A stretch of DNA of 39,740 bases. Origin: Streptomyces sp. MUM 2J. Its GTDB lineage: Bacteria > Actinomycetota > Actinomycetes > Streptomycetales > Streptomycetaceae. A model generated the notes under the pieces. It worked only from the letters and a program-made list of their open reading frames with translations, had not been told where the DNA came from and searched no databases. The position numbers and the translations under genes are program-made. Every line of letters starts with the position of its first letter. Position 1 is the first letter of the stretch. Location of the stretch: NCBI RefSeq assembly GCF_022414535.1, contig NZ_JADWYM010000055.1:1-39740 (forward strand), written 5' to 3'. Below, piece by piece: positions 7,241 through 14,180 of the stretch.

Positions 7241-8326
7241 TCACTGGCGCAGGGCCCAGCCCCGCTCGCGCAGGGCGGCGGTCAGGACCGGGGCCGCCTT
7301 CGGTTCCACCATCAGCTGCACCAGGCCGGCCTGCTGCCCGGTGGCGTGCTCGATCCGCACGTCCTCGATGTTGACCCCGGCCTGTCCCGCGTCGGCGAAG
7401 ATACGGGCCAGCTGGCCGGGCTGGTCGTCGATGAGGACGGCCACGACCTCGTACGTCCGCGGGGCGGTGCCGTGCTTGCCGGGCACCCGGACCCGGCCGG
7501 CGTTGCCGCGGCGCAGCACGTCCTCGACGCCGGCGGCGCCGTCGCGGCGCCCGGAGTCGTCGGATGACTGAAGGGCCCGCAGCGCCTGCACGGTCTCCTC
7601 CAGGTCGGAGGCGACGTCGGTGAGCAGGTCGGCCACGGGGCCGGGGTTGGCGGAGAGGATGTCGACCCACATCCGCGGGTCGGAGGCGGCGATCCGGGTC
7701 ACGTCCCGGATGCCCTGCCCGCACAGCCGCACGGCGGCCTCCTCGGCGTGCTCCAGGCGGGCGGCGACCATGCTGGACACCAGGTGGGGCATGTGGGAGA
7801 CGAGGGCGACGGCGCGGTCGTGGGCGTCGGCGTCCATGACGACCGGCACGGCCCGGCAGTGCGAGACCAGCTCCAGCGCGAGGTTGAGTACCTCCGTGTC
7901 GGTGTCCCGGGTCGGGGTGAGGACCCAGGGCCGGCTCTCGAACAGGTCGGCGCTCGCGGCGAGCGGGCCGGACTTCTCGCGGCCCGACATGGGGTGGGTG
8001 CCGATGTACGGGGCGAGGTCCAGGCCGAGGGCCTCCAGCTCGCGGCGCGGGCCGCCCTTGACGCTGGCCACGTCGACGTAGCCGCGGGCGGCGCCGCGGC
8101 GCATGGTGTCGGCGAGCACGGAGGCGACGTGGGCGGGCGGGGCGGCGACGACCGCGAGGTCGACAGGGCCCTGGGGCGGCTCGTCGGTGCCGGCGCCGAG
8201 CGCGGCCGCCGTGCGGGCCTGCTCCGGGTCGTGGTCGGCGAGGTGGACGACGACGCCACGCTGGGCGAGGGCGAGGGCGGCGGAGGTGCCGATCAGCCCG
8301 GTTCCGATGACGAGTGCGGTCCTCAC
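7241..8326 (-). CDS. tyrA: Prephenate dehydrogenase with C-terminal ACT domain
   Basis: The enzyme oxidatively decarboxylates prephenate to 4-hydroxyphenylpyruvate in tyrosine synthesis, using NAD(P)+. The 361-residue protein begins with a Rossmann motif VIGTGLIGTSAALAL. It has the prephenate-binding segment GTHPMSGREKSGP and the helical dimer region HMPHLVSSMVAARL. A C-terminal ACT domain (about residues 283-355, EVVAVLIDDQPGQLARIFADAG) probably senses tyrosine. Its GTG start (8326) overlaps the aroH stop as GTGA, so chorismate mutase and prephenate dehydrogenase are made together and act consecutively. Confidence 0.95.
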   Translation of the reverse strand: MRTALVIGTGLIGTSAALALAQRGVVVHLADHDPEQARTAAALGAGTDEPPQGPVDLAVVAAPPAHVASVLADTMRRGAARGYVDVASVKGGPRRELEALGLDLAPYIGTHPMSGREKSGPLAASADLFESRPWVLTPTRDTDTEVLNLALELVSHCRAVPVVMDADAHDRAVALVSHMPHLVSSMVAARLEHAEEAAVRLCGQGIRDVTRIAASDPRMWVDILSANPGPVADLLTDVASDLEETVQALRALQSSDDSGRRDGAAGVEDVLRRGNAGRVRVPGKHGTAPRTYEVVAVLIDDQPGQLARIFADAGQAGVNIEDVRIEHATGQQAGLVQLMVEPKAAPVLTAALRERGWALRQ

Positions 8327-8685
8327 TGGGCGATGTCCTTGCGCAGAGCGGCGGCGGCGCCGAGGTAGACGTGGGTGATGCCGGCACGGTCCCGGTCGGA
8401 CTCGACGTGGGCGAGGACGCGTACGACGCGGGGCATGGCCCCTTCGACGTCGAGTTCCTGGGCGCAGATCAGGGGCACGTCGGTGATGCCGAGCTTGCGG
8501 GCCGCGGCAGCCGGGAAGTCGCTGTGCAGGTCGGGCGTGGCCGTGAACCAGACGCTGATCAGGTCGTCGGCGGTCAGGCCGTTCCGCTCCAGGACGGCGG
8601 TGAGCAGGGCTCCGACCCGCTCGCCCATGTGTCCGGCCTCGTCCTGGTCGAGTTGGACGGCGCCCCGGACCGCTCGTACCGCCAC
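8323..8685 (-). CDS. aroH: Chorismate mutase, AroH type
   Basis: This enzyme converts chorismate to prephenate, the branch to tyrosine and phenylalanine. The 120-residue length and motifs match the trimeric AroH (Bacillus) class rather than the helical AroQ class: VRAVRGAVQLDQDE (with the active-site Arg near residue 7), FTATPDLHSDFPA, the CAQELDVEGAMPRVVRVL core and HVYLGAAAALR near the end. GTG at 8685 has AAGGAG 7 nt upstream. It is the first gene of the leftward operon and is coupled to tyrA by a four-base overlap. A -10-like TAGGCT lies upstream at 8731-8736. Confidence 0.95.
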   Translation of the reverse strand: MAVRAVRGAVQLDQDEAGHMGERVGALLTAVLERNGLTADDLISVWFTATPDLHSDFPAAAARKLGITDVPLICAQELDVEGAMPRVVRVLAHVESDRDRAGITHVYLGAAAALRKDIAQ

Positions 8686-8730
8686 GGCGATGCTCCTTAG
8701 CTGTTCTGTGAATCGGTTCCTCGTCCGTCC

Positions 8731-8736
8731 AGCCTA
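8731..8736 (-). promoter_or_regulatory. Candidate -10 box of the aroH-tyrA-cmk operon
   Basis: The minus strand reads TAGGCT here, matching the TANNNT consensus of the main sigma factor. The predicted start near 8724 would give a ~40-nt leader ending in the AAGGAG site of aroH. No good -35 element is visible. Confidence 0.4.
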
Positions 8737-8886
8737 GTCAGACCGGCAGGTGCCGGTGCCCGATGCCCGTCCCCTGAGACGGCGCGCGGGTCCGCCGCGC
8801 CGCGCGGGTCCGCCACGACACGCCCTCTGGACGAGGCGCGCCGGGTCCGCTCTCATGGCAGGAAACGCCTCGGGGGGAGGCCGCCC

Positions 8887-9546
8887 GTGAAACGTCCCGG
8901 TCCCCTGCTCACGCTGCTCGTGGGGCTGCTGCTGGGCATCGCGCTGCTGTCGCTCGACGCCACCTCGGGCGGGGAGGGGACCGCGTCCGCGCCTCGGCGT
9001 CCGTCGCCGTCCGCGACGCCCGCGTCGGCACCGGCGACGAGCACGCCGCCGCCGTCACCCACCCCGTCCAGGACGCCCGTGCCGGACGCGGACTACGCGG
9101 GCCGCACCGCCGACGACACCGCGGCGGTCGCGGTGACCGTCCGTGACCGGAAGGCGATCGCCTACTTCTGCGACGGCCGTACCCGGGAGTCGTGGCTGGA
9201 GGGCGACGTCGCGGACGACGGCAGCATGCGTCTCACGGGCCGTGACGGCAGCTCGCTGGACGGCACGCTGGAGGGTGCCGACCGGATCAGCGGCACGGTC
9301 GACGCCGGCGGTGACCACCACGTGTTCACCGCGGACCGGGCCGCACGACGGTCCCGCCTGTGGCGGGCGACCGGCACGGTGCGCGGTGCGCGGATCGACG
9401 GCGGCTGGATCGTCCTGAAGGACGGCACCCAGGTCGGGGTGGTCACCCGTGACGGCACGACGTCCTCGGCCCCCCGCATCGACCCGGAGACCGGTGCGGT
9501 GACGGTCGACGGGGAGCGGTTGACGGCCCGTCCGGTGACCCCCTGA
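8887..9546 (+). CDS. Membrane-anchored or secreted hypothetical protein
   Basis: The 219-residue protein starts with MKRPG and a hydrophobic segment (~6-23) that is an anchor or signal peptide. A Pro/Ser/Thr/Ala-rich spacer (~33-65) follows, then a ~150-residue extracellular beta-rich domain with repeated G-D-G turns (DVADDGSMRLTGRDGSSLDG, VRGARIDGGWIVLKDGTQVG). The single Cys is in AYFCDGR. I do not recognise the family. GTG at 8887 has GGGGGGAGG about 6 nt upstream. It is 40 bp upstream of the DUF6529/Rieske pair in the same direction and may be co-transcribed. Confidence 0.8.
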   Translation: MKRPGPLLTLLVGLLLGIALLSLDATSGGEGTASAPRRPSPSATPASAPATSTPPPSPTPSRTPVPDADYAGRTADDTAAVAVTVRDRKAIAYFCDGRTRESWLEGDVADDGSMRLTGRDGSSLDGTLEGADRISGTVDAGGDHHVFTADRAARRSRLWRATGTVRGARIDGGWIVLKDGTQVGVVTRDGTTSSAPRIDPETGAVTVDGERLTARPVTP

Positions 9547-9586
9547 CCCACCCCTCCGCCCGTCCGTCCGCCGCAGGGAGGCGATC

Positions 9587-10165
9587 ATGACCGTGGACCC
9601 GAACGCGCCCACCCAGGACTTCCCCTCCCCCGGCCCGGGTCGCTCCAGCCCGGCCCGCTACCTGGTCCCGGCCCTGTTCGCCGCCGCGGTGGCGGTCGCC
9701 CTCGGCGTCTACGGCCGCGTCCACGACCCGGCGGGCACGGCGTTCAGCCTCGCCGGGTTCAGCAGTACGGGCGCGGTGAAGTCGTGGCTGGCGACGGCGG
9801 CGGTCCTCCTCGCGCTGGTCCAGGTCGCGTCGGCGCTGATGATGTACGGCAGGCTGCCCGGACCGCGCTGGGCTCCGGTGCTGCACCGCTGGTCGGGGCG
9901 GGCGGCGTTCCTGACCGCGGTCCCGGTGGCCGTGCACTGCCTGTACGCCCTGGGCTTCCAGTCGTACGGGACGCGGGTGGTGTGGCACTCGCTCCTGGGG
10001 TGCTTCTTCTTCGGTGCCTTCAGTGCCAAGATGCTGTTGCTGCGCTGGGAGCGCCTTCCCGGCTGGCTGCTCCCGATCGTCGGCGGGCTCGTGTTCGCCG
10101 CGCTGACGGTGCTCTGGCTGACCTCCGCCCTCTGGTTCTTCCGCACCTTCGGAGTGACGACATGA
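9587..10165 (+). CDS. Five-helix membrane protein, DUF6529-like, probable heme or redox partner of the Rieske protein
   Basis: The 192-residue integral membrane protein has five hydrophobic segments at about 24-43, 66-88, 104-123, 130-152 and 158-186. Histidines occur at 100 (LHRWSG), 117 (AVHCLY) and 134 (VWHSLL), spaced exactly 17 residues apart, near the ends of helices 3 and 4. This is reminiscent of b-type heme ligands in cytochrome b561 or ferric-reductase-like proteins. ATG at 9587 follows a CAGGGAGG site. Its stop overlaps the Rieske start (ATGA, 10162-10165). The family label DUF6529 is from memory of Streptomyces annotations. Electron transfer with the Rieske protein is inferred from the coupling. 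Confidence 0.8.
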   Translation: MTVDPNAPTQDFPSPGPGRSSPARYLVPALFAAAVAVALGVYGRVHDPAGTAFSLAGFSSTGAVKSWLATAAVLLALVQVASALMMYGRLPGPRWAPVLHRWSGRAAFLTAVPVAVHCLYALGFQSYGTRVVWHSLLGCFFFGAFSAKMLLLRWERLPGWLLPIVGGLVFAALTVLWLTSALWFFRTFGVTT

Positions 10166-10560
10166 CCCACGTCCCGACCCGGCGCACGGTGCTGCTCACG
10201 ACCGGGGCGGTGGCACTCGCCGCCGGCTGCGGCGAGTACGGCGGCGGCGATTCCGGCTCGTCCGCGTCGGCCGGGCAGGAACTGGCGCGGACGGACGAGA
10301 TCCCGGTCGGCGGCGGAAGGATCTTCGCGGCCGAGAAGGTGGTCGTCACCCAGCCGGAGCGGGGCGATTTCAGGGCCTTCTCGGCGATCTGCACCCATCA
10401 GGGCTGCACCGTGAACACGGTCGCGGAAGGCACCATCGACTGCCCGTGCCACGGCAGCAGGTTCCGCATCACGGACGGCTCGGTGGCCCGCCCGCCGGCG
10501 ACGCGGCCGCTGCCCGAGAAGAAGATCTCCGTCGAGGGCGACCGCATCAGCCTGGCCTGA
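10162..10560 (+). CDS. Rieske (2Fe-2S) protein, Tat-exported lipoprotein-like
   Basis: The 132-residue protein has a twin-arginine signal (PTRRTVLLTTGAVAL) ending in a lipobox-like AAGC (Cys23), so it is probably folded in the cytoplasm, exported by Tat and anchored by lipid on the outer face of the membrane. A small Rieske domain follows: Cys77-x-His79 and Cys94-x2-His97 ligate the cluster, and Cys82/Cys96 are placed for the family disulfide (ICTHQGC and CPCHGSRF). It resembles the stand-alone Rieske lipoproteins common in streptomycetes rather than the cytochrome bc subunit. ATG at 10162 overlaps the upstream membrane gene by four bases. Confidence 0.92.
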   Translation: MTHVPTRRTVLLTTGAVALAAGCGEYGGGDSGSSASAGQELARTDEIPVGGGRIFAAEKVVVTQPERGDFRAFSAICTHQGCTVNTVAEGTIDCPCHGSRFRITDGSVARPPATRPLPEKKISVEGDRISLA

Positions 10561-10611
10561 GGCCGTCCGCCCGGCGGCCCCTCGCCCCGGCGTGCCCGTC
10601 CGACCGGCCGG

Positions 10612-11625
10612 TCAGGCGTCCCAGAGCGCTCCGAGCGCGACGAGTTCGCCGTGGTGCTCGATCCGGTCCGCCCACTGCGCCGGCCAGGCGTCCGCGCCCA
10701 GGTGGGCGCCGGCGAAGGCACCGGTCAGGCAGGCGAGGGAGTCGGAGTCGCCCGCGGTGCAGGCGGCGCGGCGCAGCGCGGTCAGCGGCTCGCCGGGGAA
10801 GAGCAGGAAGCACAGCAGGCCGGTCGCCAGGGCCTCTTCGGCGATCCAGCCCTCGCCGGTGGCCAGGCAGGGGTCGGTCTCCGGGGAGGGGGTCCGCACG
10901 GCGTCCTGCAGTCGCCGCAGGATCGCCAGGCAGTCGTCCCAGCCGCGCGCGATGAAGTGCTCCGGCGTGGCGTCCTGGCCGCGGGTCCACAAGTCTCCGA
11001 GCCAGGTGTGGTGGTAGCGGGTGCGGTTGTCGTAGGCGTACGACCGCAGCAGACCGACCAGCCCGGTCGGCTCGGCGCCCTGCGCGAGCAGCCGTACGGC
11101 GTGCGCGGTGAGATCGGACGCGGCGAGGGCGGTGGGATGCCCGTGGGTGAGCGCGGCCTGGAGCTGGGCGGCGCCCGAGCGCTGTTCGTCGCTCAGGCCG
11201 GGGGCGAGTCCGATCGGCGCCACCCGCATGTTGGCGCCGCAGCCCTTGGAGTGGATCTGGCTCGCCTCCTGCCACGCCCGGTCCTCCTTCTGGAGCAGGT
11301 CGCAGGCGACGAGGCAGGTGCGGCCGGGGGCGCGGTTGTTCTCCGGGGACCGGTACCAGTCCACGAACTCCTCGCGGACGGGCCGCTCCAGTCCTCGGGG
11401 CGCCAGGAAGCCCCGGTCCATGGCGGTGCGCAGGCCGCGCCCGAGGGCGAGGGTCATCTGGGTGTCGTCGGTGACGAAGGCGGGCGTGGGCAGCTCCGTC
11501 TCCCGCCACGGCCCGCACTTCGCGAGGATCGACGGCAGGTCGTCGAACTCGGCCGGGAAGCCGAGCGCGTCTCCCAGGGCGAGGCCCAGCAGCGCTCCGG
11601 TGGCGGCGGTCTTCCTCACGGTCAT
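10612..11625 (-). CDS. ADP-ribosylglycohydrolase family protein
   Basis: Enzymes of this DraG/ARH family hydrolyse ADP-ribosyl bonds on proteins or small molecules using two Mg2+ ions. The 337-residue protein has the N-terminal GALLGLALGDALGFP, metal ligands in VTDDTQMTLALGRGL, KGCGANMRVAPIG and TAGDSDSLACLTGAFAGA near the C-terminus, so both metal sites look intact. ATG at 11625 overlaps the NrtR-like stop as ATGA (11622-11625), so regulator and enzyme are made from one transcript. A 12-bp palindrome (10602-10613) overlaps the stop. The natural substrate (protein-Arg, ADP-ribose adduct or nucleic acid) is unknown; the tight link to a Nudix regulator points to ADP-ribose or NAD metabolism. 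Confidence 0.9.
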   Translation of the reverse strand: MTVRKTAATGALLGLALGDALGFPAEFDDLPSILAKCGPWRETELPTPAFVTDDTQMTLALGRGLRTAMDRGFLAPRGLERPVREEFVDWYRSPENNRAPGRTCLVACDLLQKEDRAWQEASQIHSKGCGANMRVAPIGLAPGLSDEQRSGAAQLQAALTHGHPTALAASDLTAHAVRLLAQGAEPTGLVGLLRSYAYDNRTRYHHTWLGDLWTRGQDATPEHFIARGWDDCLAILRRLQDAVRTPSPETDPCLATGEGWIAEEALATGLLCFLLFPGEPLTALRRAACTAGDSDSLACLTGAFAGAHLGADAWPAQWADRIEHHGELVALGALWDA

Positions 11626-12359
11626 GCGGGGCGTCCTTCCCGGGACGGTCGGAGCAGAGGCGGGTGCAGGGCGGTGGCGGTGCCCGCGCGGTAGAGGGCG
11701 GCGGGCTTGCCGCGGCCGCCGGTCAGCCGGGCGGCGCCCGGCACGGGCTCGACGAATCCCTCGGTGGCCAGCACCTTGCGGCGGAAGTTGGGCCGGTCCA
11801 GGGCGGTGCCCCAGACCGTCTCGTAGACCTGCTGGAGCTCGCCGAGGGTGAACTCCGGCGGGCAGAAGGCGGTCGCGAGGGAGCGGTACTCCAGCTGGGC
11901 GCCGACCCGGTCGTGGGCGTCGGCCAGGATGCGGTCGTGGTCGAAGGCGAGCGTTCCCTGCGTGCCGTACGGCAGCCAGCGCGCCTGTGCCGCGTCCCCG
12001 CCTCCGCGTGGCTCGGGGGCGTTCGGCAGCAGTGCGGTGAAGGCGACCGAGACGACCCGCATCCTGGGGTCACGACCGGGTTCGCTGTAGGTGCGCAGTT
12101 GCTCCAGGTGCAGCCCGGCGACGTCCGCCAGGCCCGTCTCCTCGGCGAGTTCGCGCCGGGCGGCCGTCTCCGCGGACTCGCGCGGCAGCAGGAAGCCGCC
12201 GGGCAGCGCCCAGCGGCCGGTGTACGGCTCCTGCCCGCGCTCGACGAGGAGGACGTGCAGGGCGCCGTCGCGGACGGTGAGGACCGCGAGGTCGACGGTG
12301 ACGGCGAACGGCTCGTAGGCATGCCGGTCGTAGCCGGCCGGCCGGTCCTGTCGCGGCAC
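11622..12359 (-). CDS. NrtR-like Nudix/winged-helix transcriptional regulator
   Basis: The 245-residue two-domain protein has an N-terminal Nudix domain with an intact box (GFLLPRESAETAARRELAEE then TGL). A C-terminal winged helix follows (FTLGELQQVYETVWG, PNFRRKVLATEGFVEPV, GRGKPAALYRAG). This is the arrangement of NrtR, which binds ADP-ribose and represses NAD-synthesis or ADP-ribose genes. The box here matches the consensus, so residual hydrolase activity is possible. GTG at 12359 is preferred over 12368 because AAAGGGGG (12375-12368 on the minus strand) is 8 nt upstream. A 51-bp palindrome containing a -10-like TATAGT lies directly upstream, implying autoregulation. It is coupled to the ADP-ribosylglycohydrolase gene. 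Confidence 0.88.
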   Translation of the reverse strand: MPRQDRPAGYDRHAYEPFAVTVDLAVLTVRDGALHVLLVERGQEPYTGRWALPGGFLLPRESAETAARRELAEETGLADVAGLHLEQLRTYSEPGRDPRMRVVSVAFTALLPNAPEPRGGGDAAQARWLPYGTQGTLAFDHDRILADAHDRVGAQLEYRSLATAFCPPEFTLGELQQVYETVWGTALDRPNFRRKVLATEGFVEPVPGAARLTGGRGKPAALYRAGTATALHPPLLRPSREGRPA

Positions 12360-12410
12360 GGCCCCCACCCCCTTTAATAGTCATCACGACTATAAAAGGG
12401 GGTGGGGGCC
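12360..12410. promoter_or_regulatory. 51-bp palindrome: probable NrtR-like operator and promoter
   Basis: The arms 12360-12382 and 12388-12410 are complementary at 22 of 23 positions around the 5-nt centre atcac. The core is TAGTC-ATCAC-GACTA, flanked by T/A runs and then G/C runs. On the minus strand the core contains TATAGT (12394-12389), a good -10 box for the regulator gene, and the inner G run supplies its ribosome site. Binding of a dimeric regulator would cover the promoter. The same sequence can form a hairpin at the 3' end of the rluB transcript, so it may double as a terminator. Confidence 0.75.
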
Positions 12411-12435
12411 GGACACAAGCGGCTTCCGGGGGCTT

Positions 12436-13491
12436 CTAGAGGTCGACTTCCTTCATCAGCATCCCGACCTCGGTGTTCGACAACCGGCGCAGCCAGCCCG
12501 ACTTCTGGTCGCCGAGGGTGATCGGGCCGAAGGCGGTGCGCACCAGCTTGTCGACCGGGAAACCGGCCTCGGCGAGCATGCGGCGCACGATGTGCTTGCG
12601 GCCCTCGTGCAGGGTCACCTCGACCAGGTAGTTCTTGCCGGTCTGCTCCACGACCCGGAAGTGGTCCGCGCGCGCGTAGCCGTCCTCCAGCTGGATCCCG
12701 TCCTTCAGGCGCTTGCCCAGGTCGCGCGGGATGGGCCCGACGATGTGCGCGAGGTAGGTCTTCTTCACGCCGTACTTGGGGTGGGTCAGCCGGTGCGCGA
12801 GCTCGCCGTGGTTGGTGAGCAGGATGACGCCCTCGGTCTCGGTGTCGAGCCGGCCGACGTGGAAGAGCCGCGTCTCACGGTTGGTGACGTAGTCGCCGAG
12901 GCACTGGCGCCCCTCGGGGTCCTCCATGGTGGAGACGACACCGGCGGGCTTGTTCAGCGAGAAGAACTGGTAGGACTGCGTGGCGACGGTCAGGCCGTCG
13001 ACCTTGATCTCGTCCTTCTCGGGGTCGACGCGCAGACCCTGCTCGGTCACGATCTGCCCGTTGACCTCGACCCGGGCCTGGTCGATCAGCTCCTCGCAGG
13101 CGCGCCGGGAACCGTAGCCCGCGCGCGCGAGCACCTTCTGGAGCCGCTCGCCCTCCTGCTCCGCGCCCGGGAAGGTCTCGGGCAGCTTGACGTCCTTCCT
13201 GCCCGCGTAACGCTCCCGGTTGCGCTCCTCGGCGCGGGCCTCGTACTCACGGGACCGCGCCGGGGCGCTGCGGCCCCGCTGCTGCGACTGCTTCGGCCCG
13301 CCCTTGGCGCCACCGCGCGCCGCGCCGCCGCGCCCGGACTTCGGGCCGTCCTGGGAGGCGCCCGGGCCCACGTCGTAGCGGCGCTCCTCGGGGCGGGGCT
13401 TGCGGGGGCGGCCCTGCCCCTGCTTCTGGTCCCTGTCGTTGCCGGCTCCGCGGTAGTTACCGCGCCCGCCGCTGTTGCCGCTGCTTCGCAT
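12436..13491 (-). CDS. rluB: rRNA pseudouridine synthase, RluB/RsuA family
   Basis: Enzymes of this family convert a specific uridine of 23S or 16S rRNA to pseudouridine. The 351-residue protein has a ~110-residue basic, low-complexity head (Arg/Gly/Gln/Ser-rich). An S4 RNA-binding domain follows (ERLQKVLARAGYGSRRACEE). The catalytic domain has the nucleophile Asp216 in GRLDTETEG, then NKPAGVVSTM and EGRKHIVRRML. ATG at 13491 shares one base with the scpB stop; the TTG one codon upstream is less likely. The scpA-scpB-rluB order is conserved across many bacteria. Assigning RluB rather than RsuA rests on this neighbourhood. Confidence 0.92.
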   Translation of the reverse strand: MRSSGNSGGRGNYRGAGNDRDQKQGQGRPRKPRPEERRYDVGPGASQDGPKSGRGGAARGGAKGGPKQSQQRGRSAPARSREYEARAEERNRERYAGRKDVKLPETFPGAEQEGERLQKVLARAGYGSRRACEELIDQARVEVNGQIVTEQGLRVDPEKDEIKVDGLTVATQSYQFFSLNKPAGVVSTMEDPEGRQCLGDYVTNRETRLFHVGRLDTETEGVILLTNHGELAHRLTHPKYGVKKTYLAHIVGPIPRDLGKRLKDGIQLEDGYARADHFRVVEQTGKNYLVEVTLHEGRKHIVRRMLAEAGFPVDKLVRTAFGPITLGDQKSGWLRRLSNTEVGMLMKEVDL

Positions 13492-14180
13492 CAAAGTTCC
13501 GTCTGGTCGTCATCGTCGTCGGTGCCCGGGACGCTGCCCCGGGCGGCACCCGGCGCGTCATCGGGAGCGTCCGGGTCGAACGACGGCACCCCCTCCTGGG
13601 TCTCGGCCTCGATCGCCTCCGCCTCCGGCAGGAAGGGCGCGAGCTCCGGGAGCTCGTCCAGACCGCGCAGGCCCATCCGCTCCAGGAAGTAGTTCGTCGT
13701 CCTGTACAGGATCGCACCTGTTTCGGGTTCCGCGCCCGCCTCCTCGACCAGTCCCCGCTGCAGGAGGGTCCGCATCACGCCGTCGCAGTTGACCCCGCGC
13801 ACCGCCGAGACCCGGCTGCGGCTCACCGGCTGGCGGTAGGCGACGACGGCGAGGGTCTCCAGGGCAGCCTGCGTGAGACGGGCGGTCTGCCCGTCCAGGA
13901 CGAGCCGCTCGACCGCCGCCGCGTAGGCGGGGCGGGTGTAGAAGCGCCAGCCGCCGGCGACGTGGCGCAGCTCGAACCCGCGGCCCTGCACGGTGTACTC
14001 GTCGGCCAGTTCGCGCAGCGTGTCGGCGACCTGCCGCGCCGGCCGCTCCAGGATCCTGGCGAGGCGCTCCACGGTCGCGGGCTCGTCGACGACCATCAGG
14101 ACGGCCTCCAGGGCGGGCTTCAGCTCCAGATCGGCGACGGTGCGCGCGCCGGCGGGAGCACCCGCGGTCCCCTCACTCAC
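13491..14180 (-). CDS. scpB: Segregation and condensation protein B
   Basis: ScpB is the winged-helix kite subunit of the SMC-ScpA-ScpB condensin complex that compacts and aligns chromosomes. The 229-residue protein has two winged helices: LKPALEAVLMVVDEPATVERLARIL, and the conserved ALETLAVVAYRQPVSRSRVSAVRGVNCD region with TLLQRGLVEE. An acidic tail ends in DDDDDQTEL. GTG at 14180 lies inside the end of scpA (8-base overlap) with GAGGAGAGGAAG just upstream; the longer frame only reads through scpA. The overlap suggests strict co-translation of the two partners. Confidence 0.94.
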   Translation of the reverse strand: MSEGTAGAPAGARTVADLELKPALEAVLMVVDEPATVERLARILERPARQVADTLRELADEYTVQGRGFELRHVAGGWRFYTRPAYAAAVERLVLDGQTARLTQAALETLAVVAYRQPVSRSRVSAVRGVNCDGVMRTLLQRGLVEEAGAEPETGAILYRTTNYFLERMGLRGLDELPELAPFLPEAEAIEAETQEGVPSFDPDAPDDAPGAARGSVPGTDDDDDQTEL

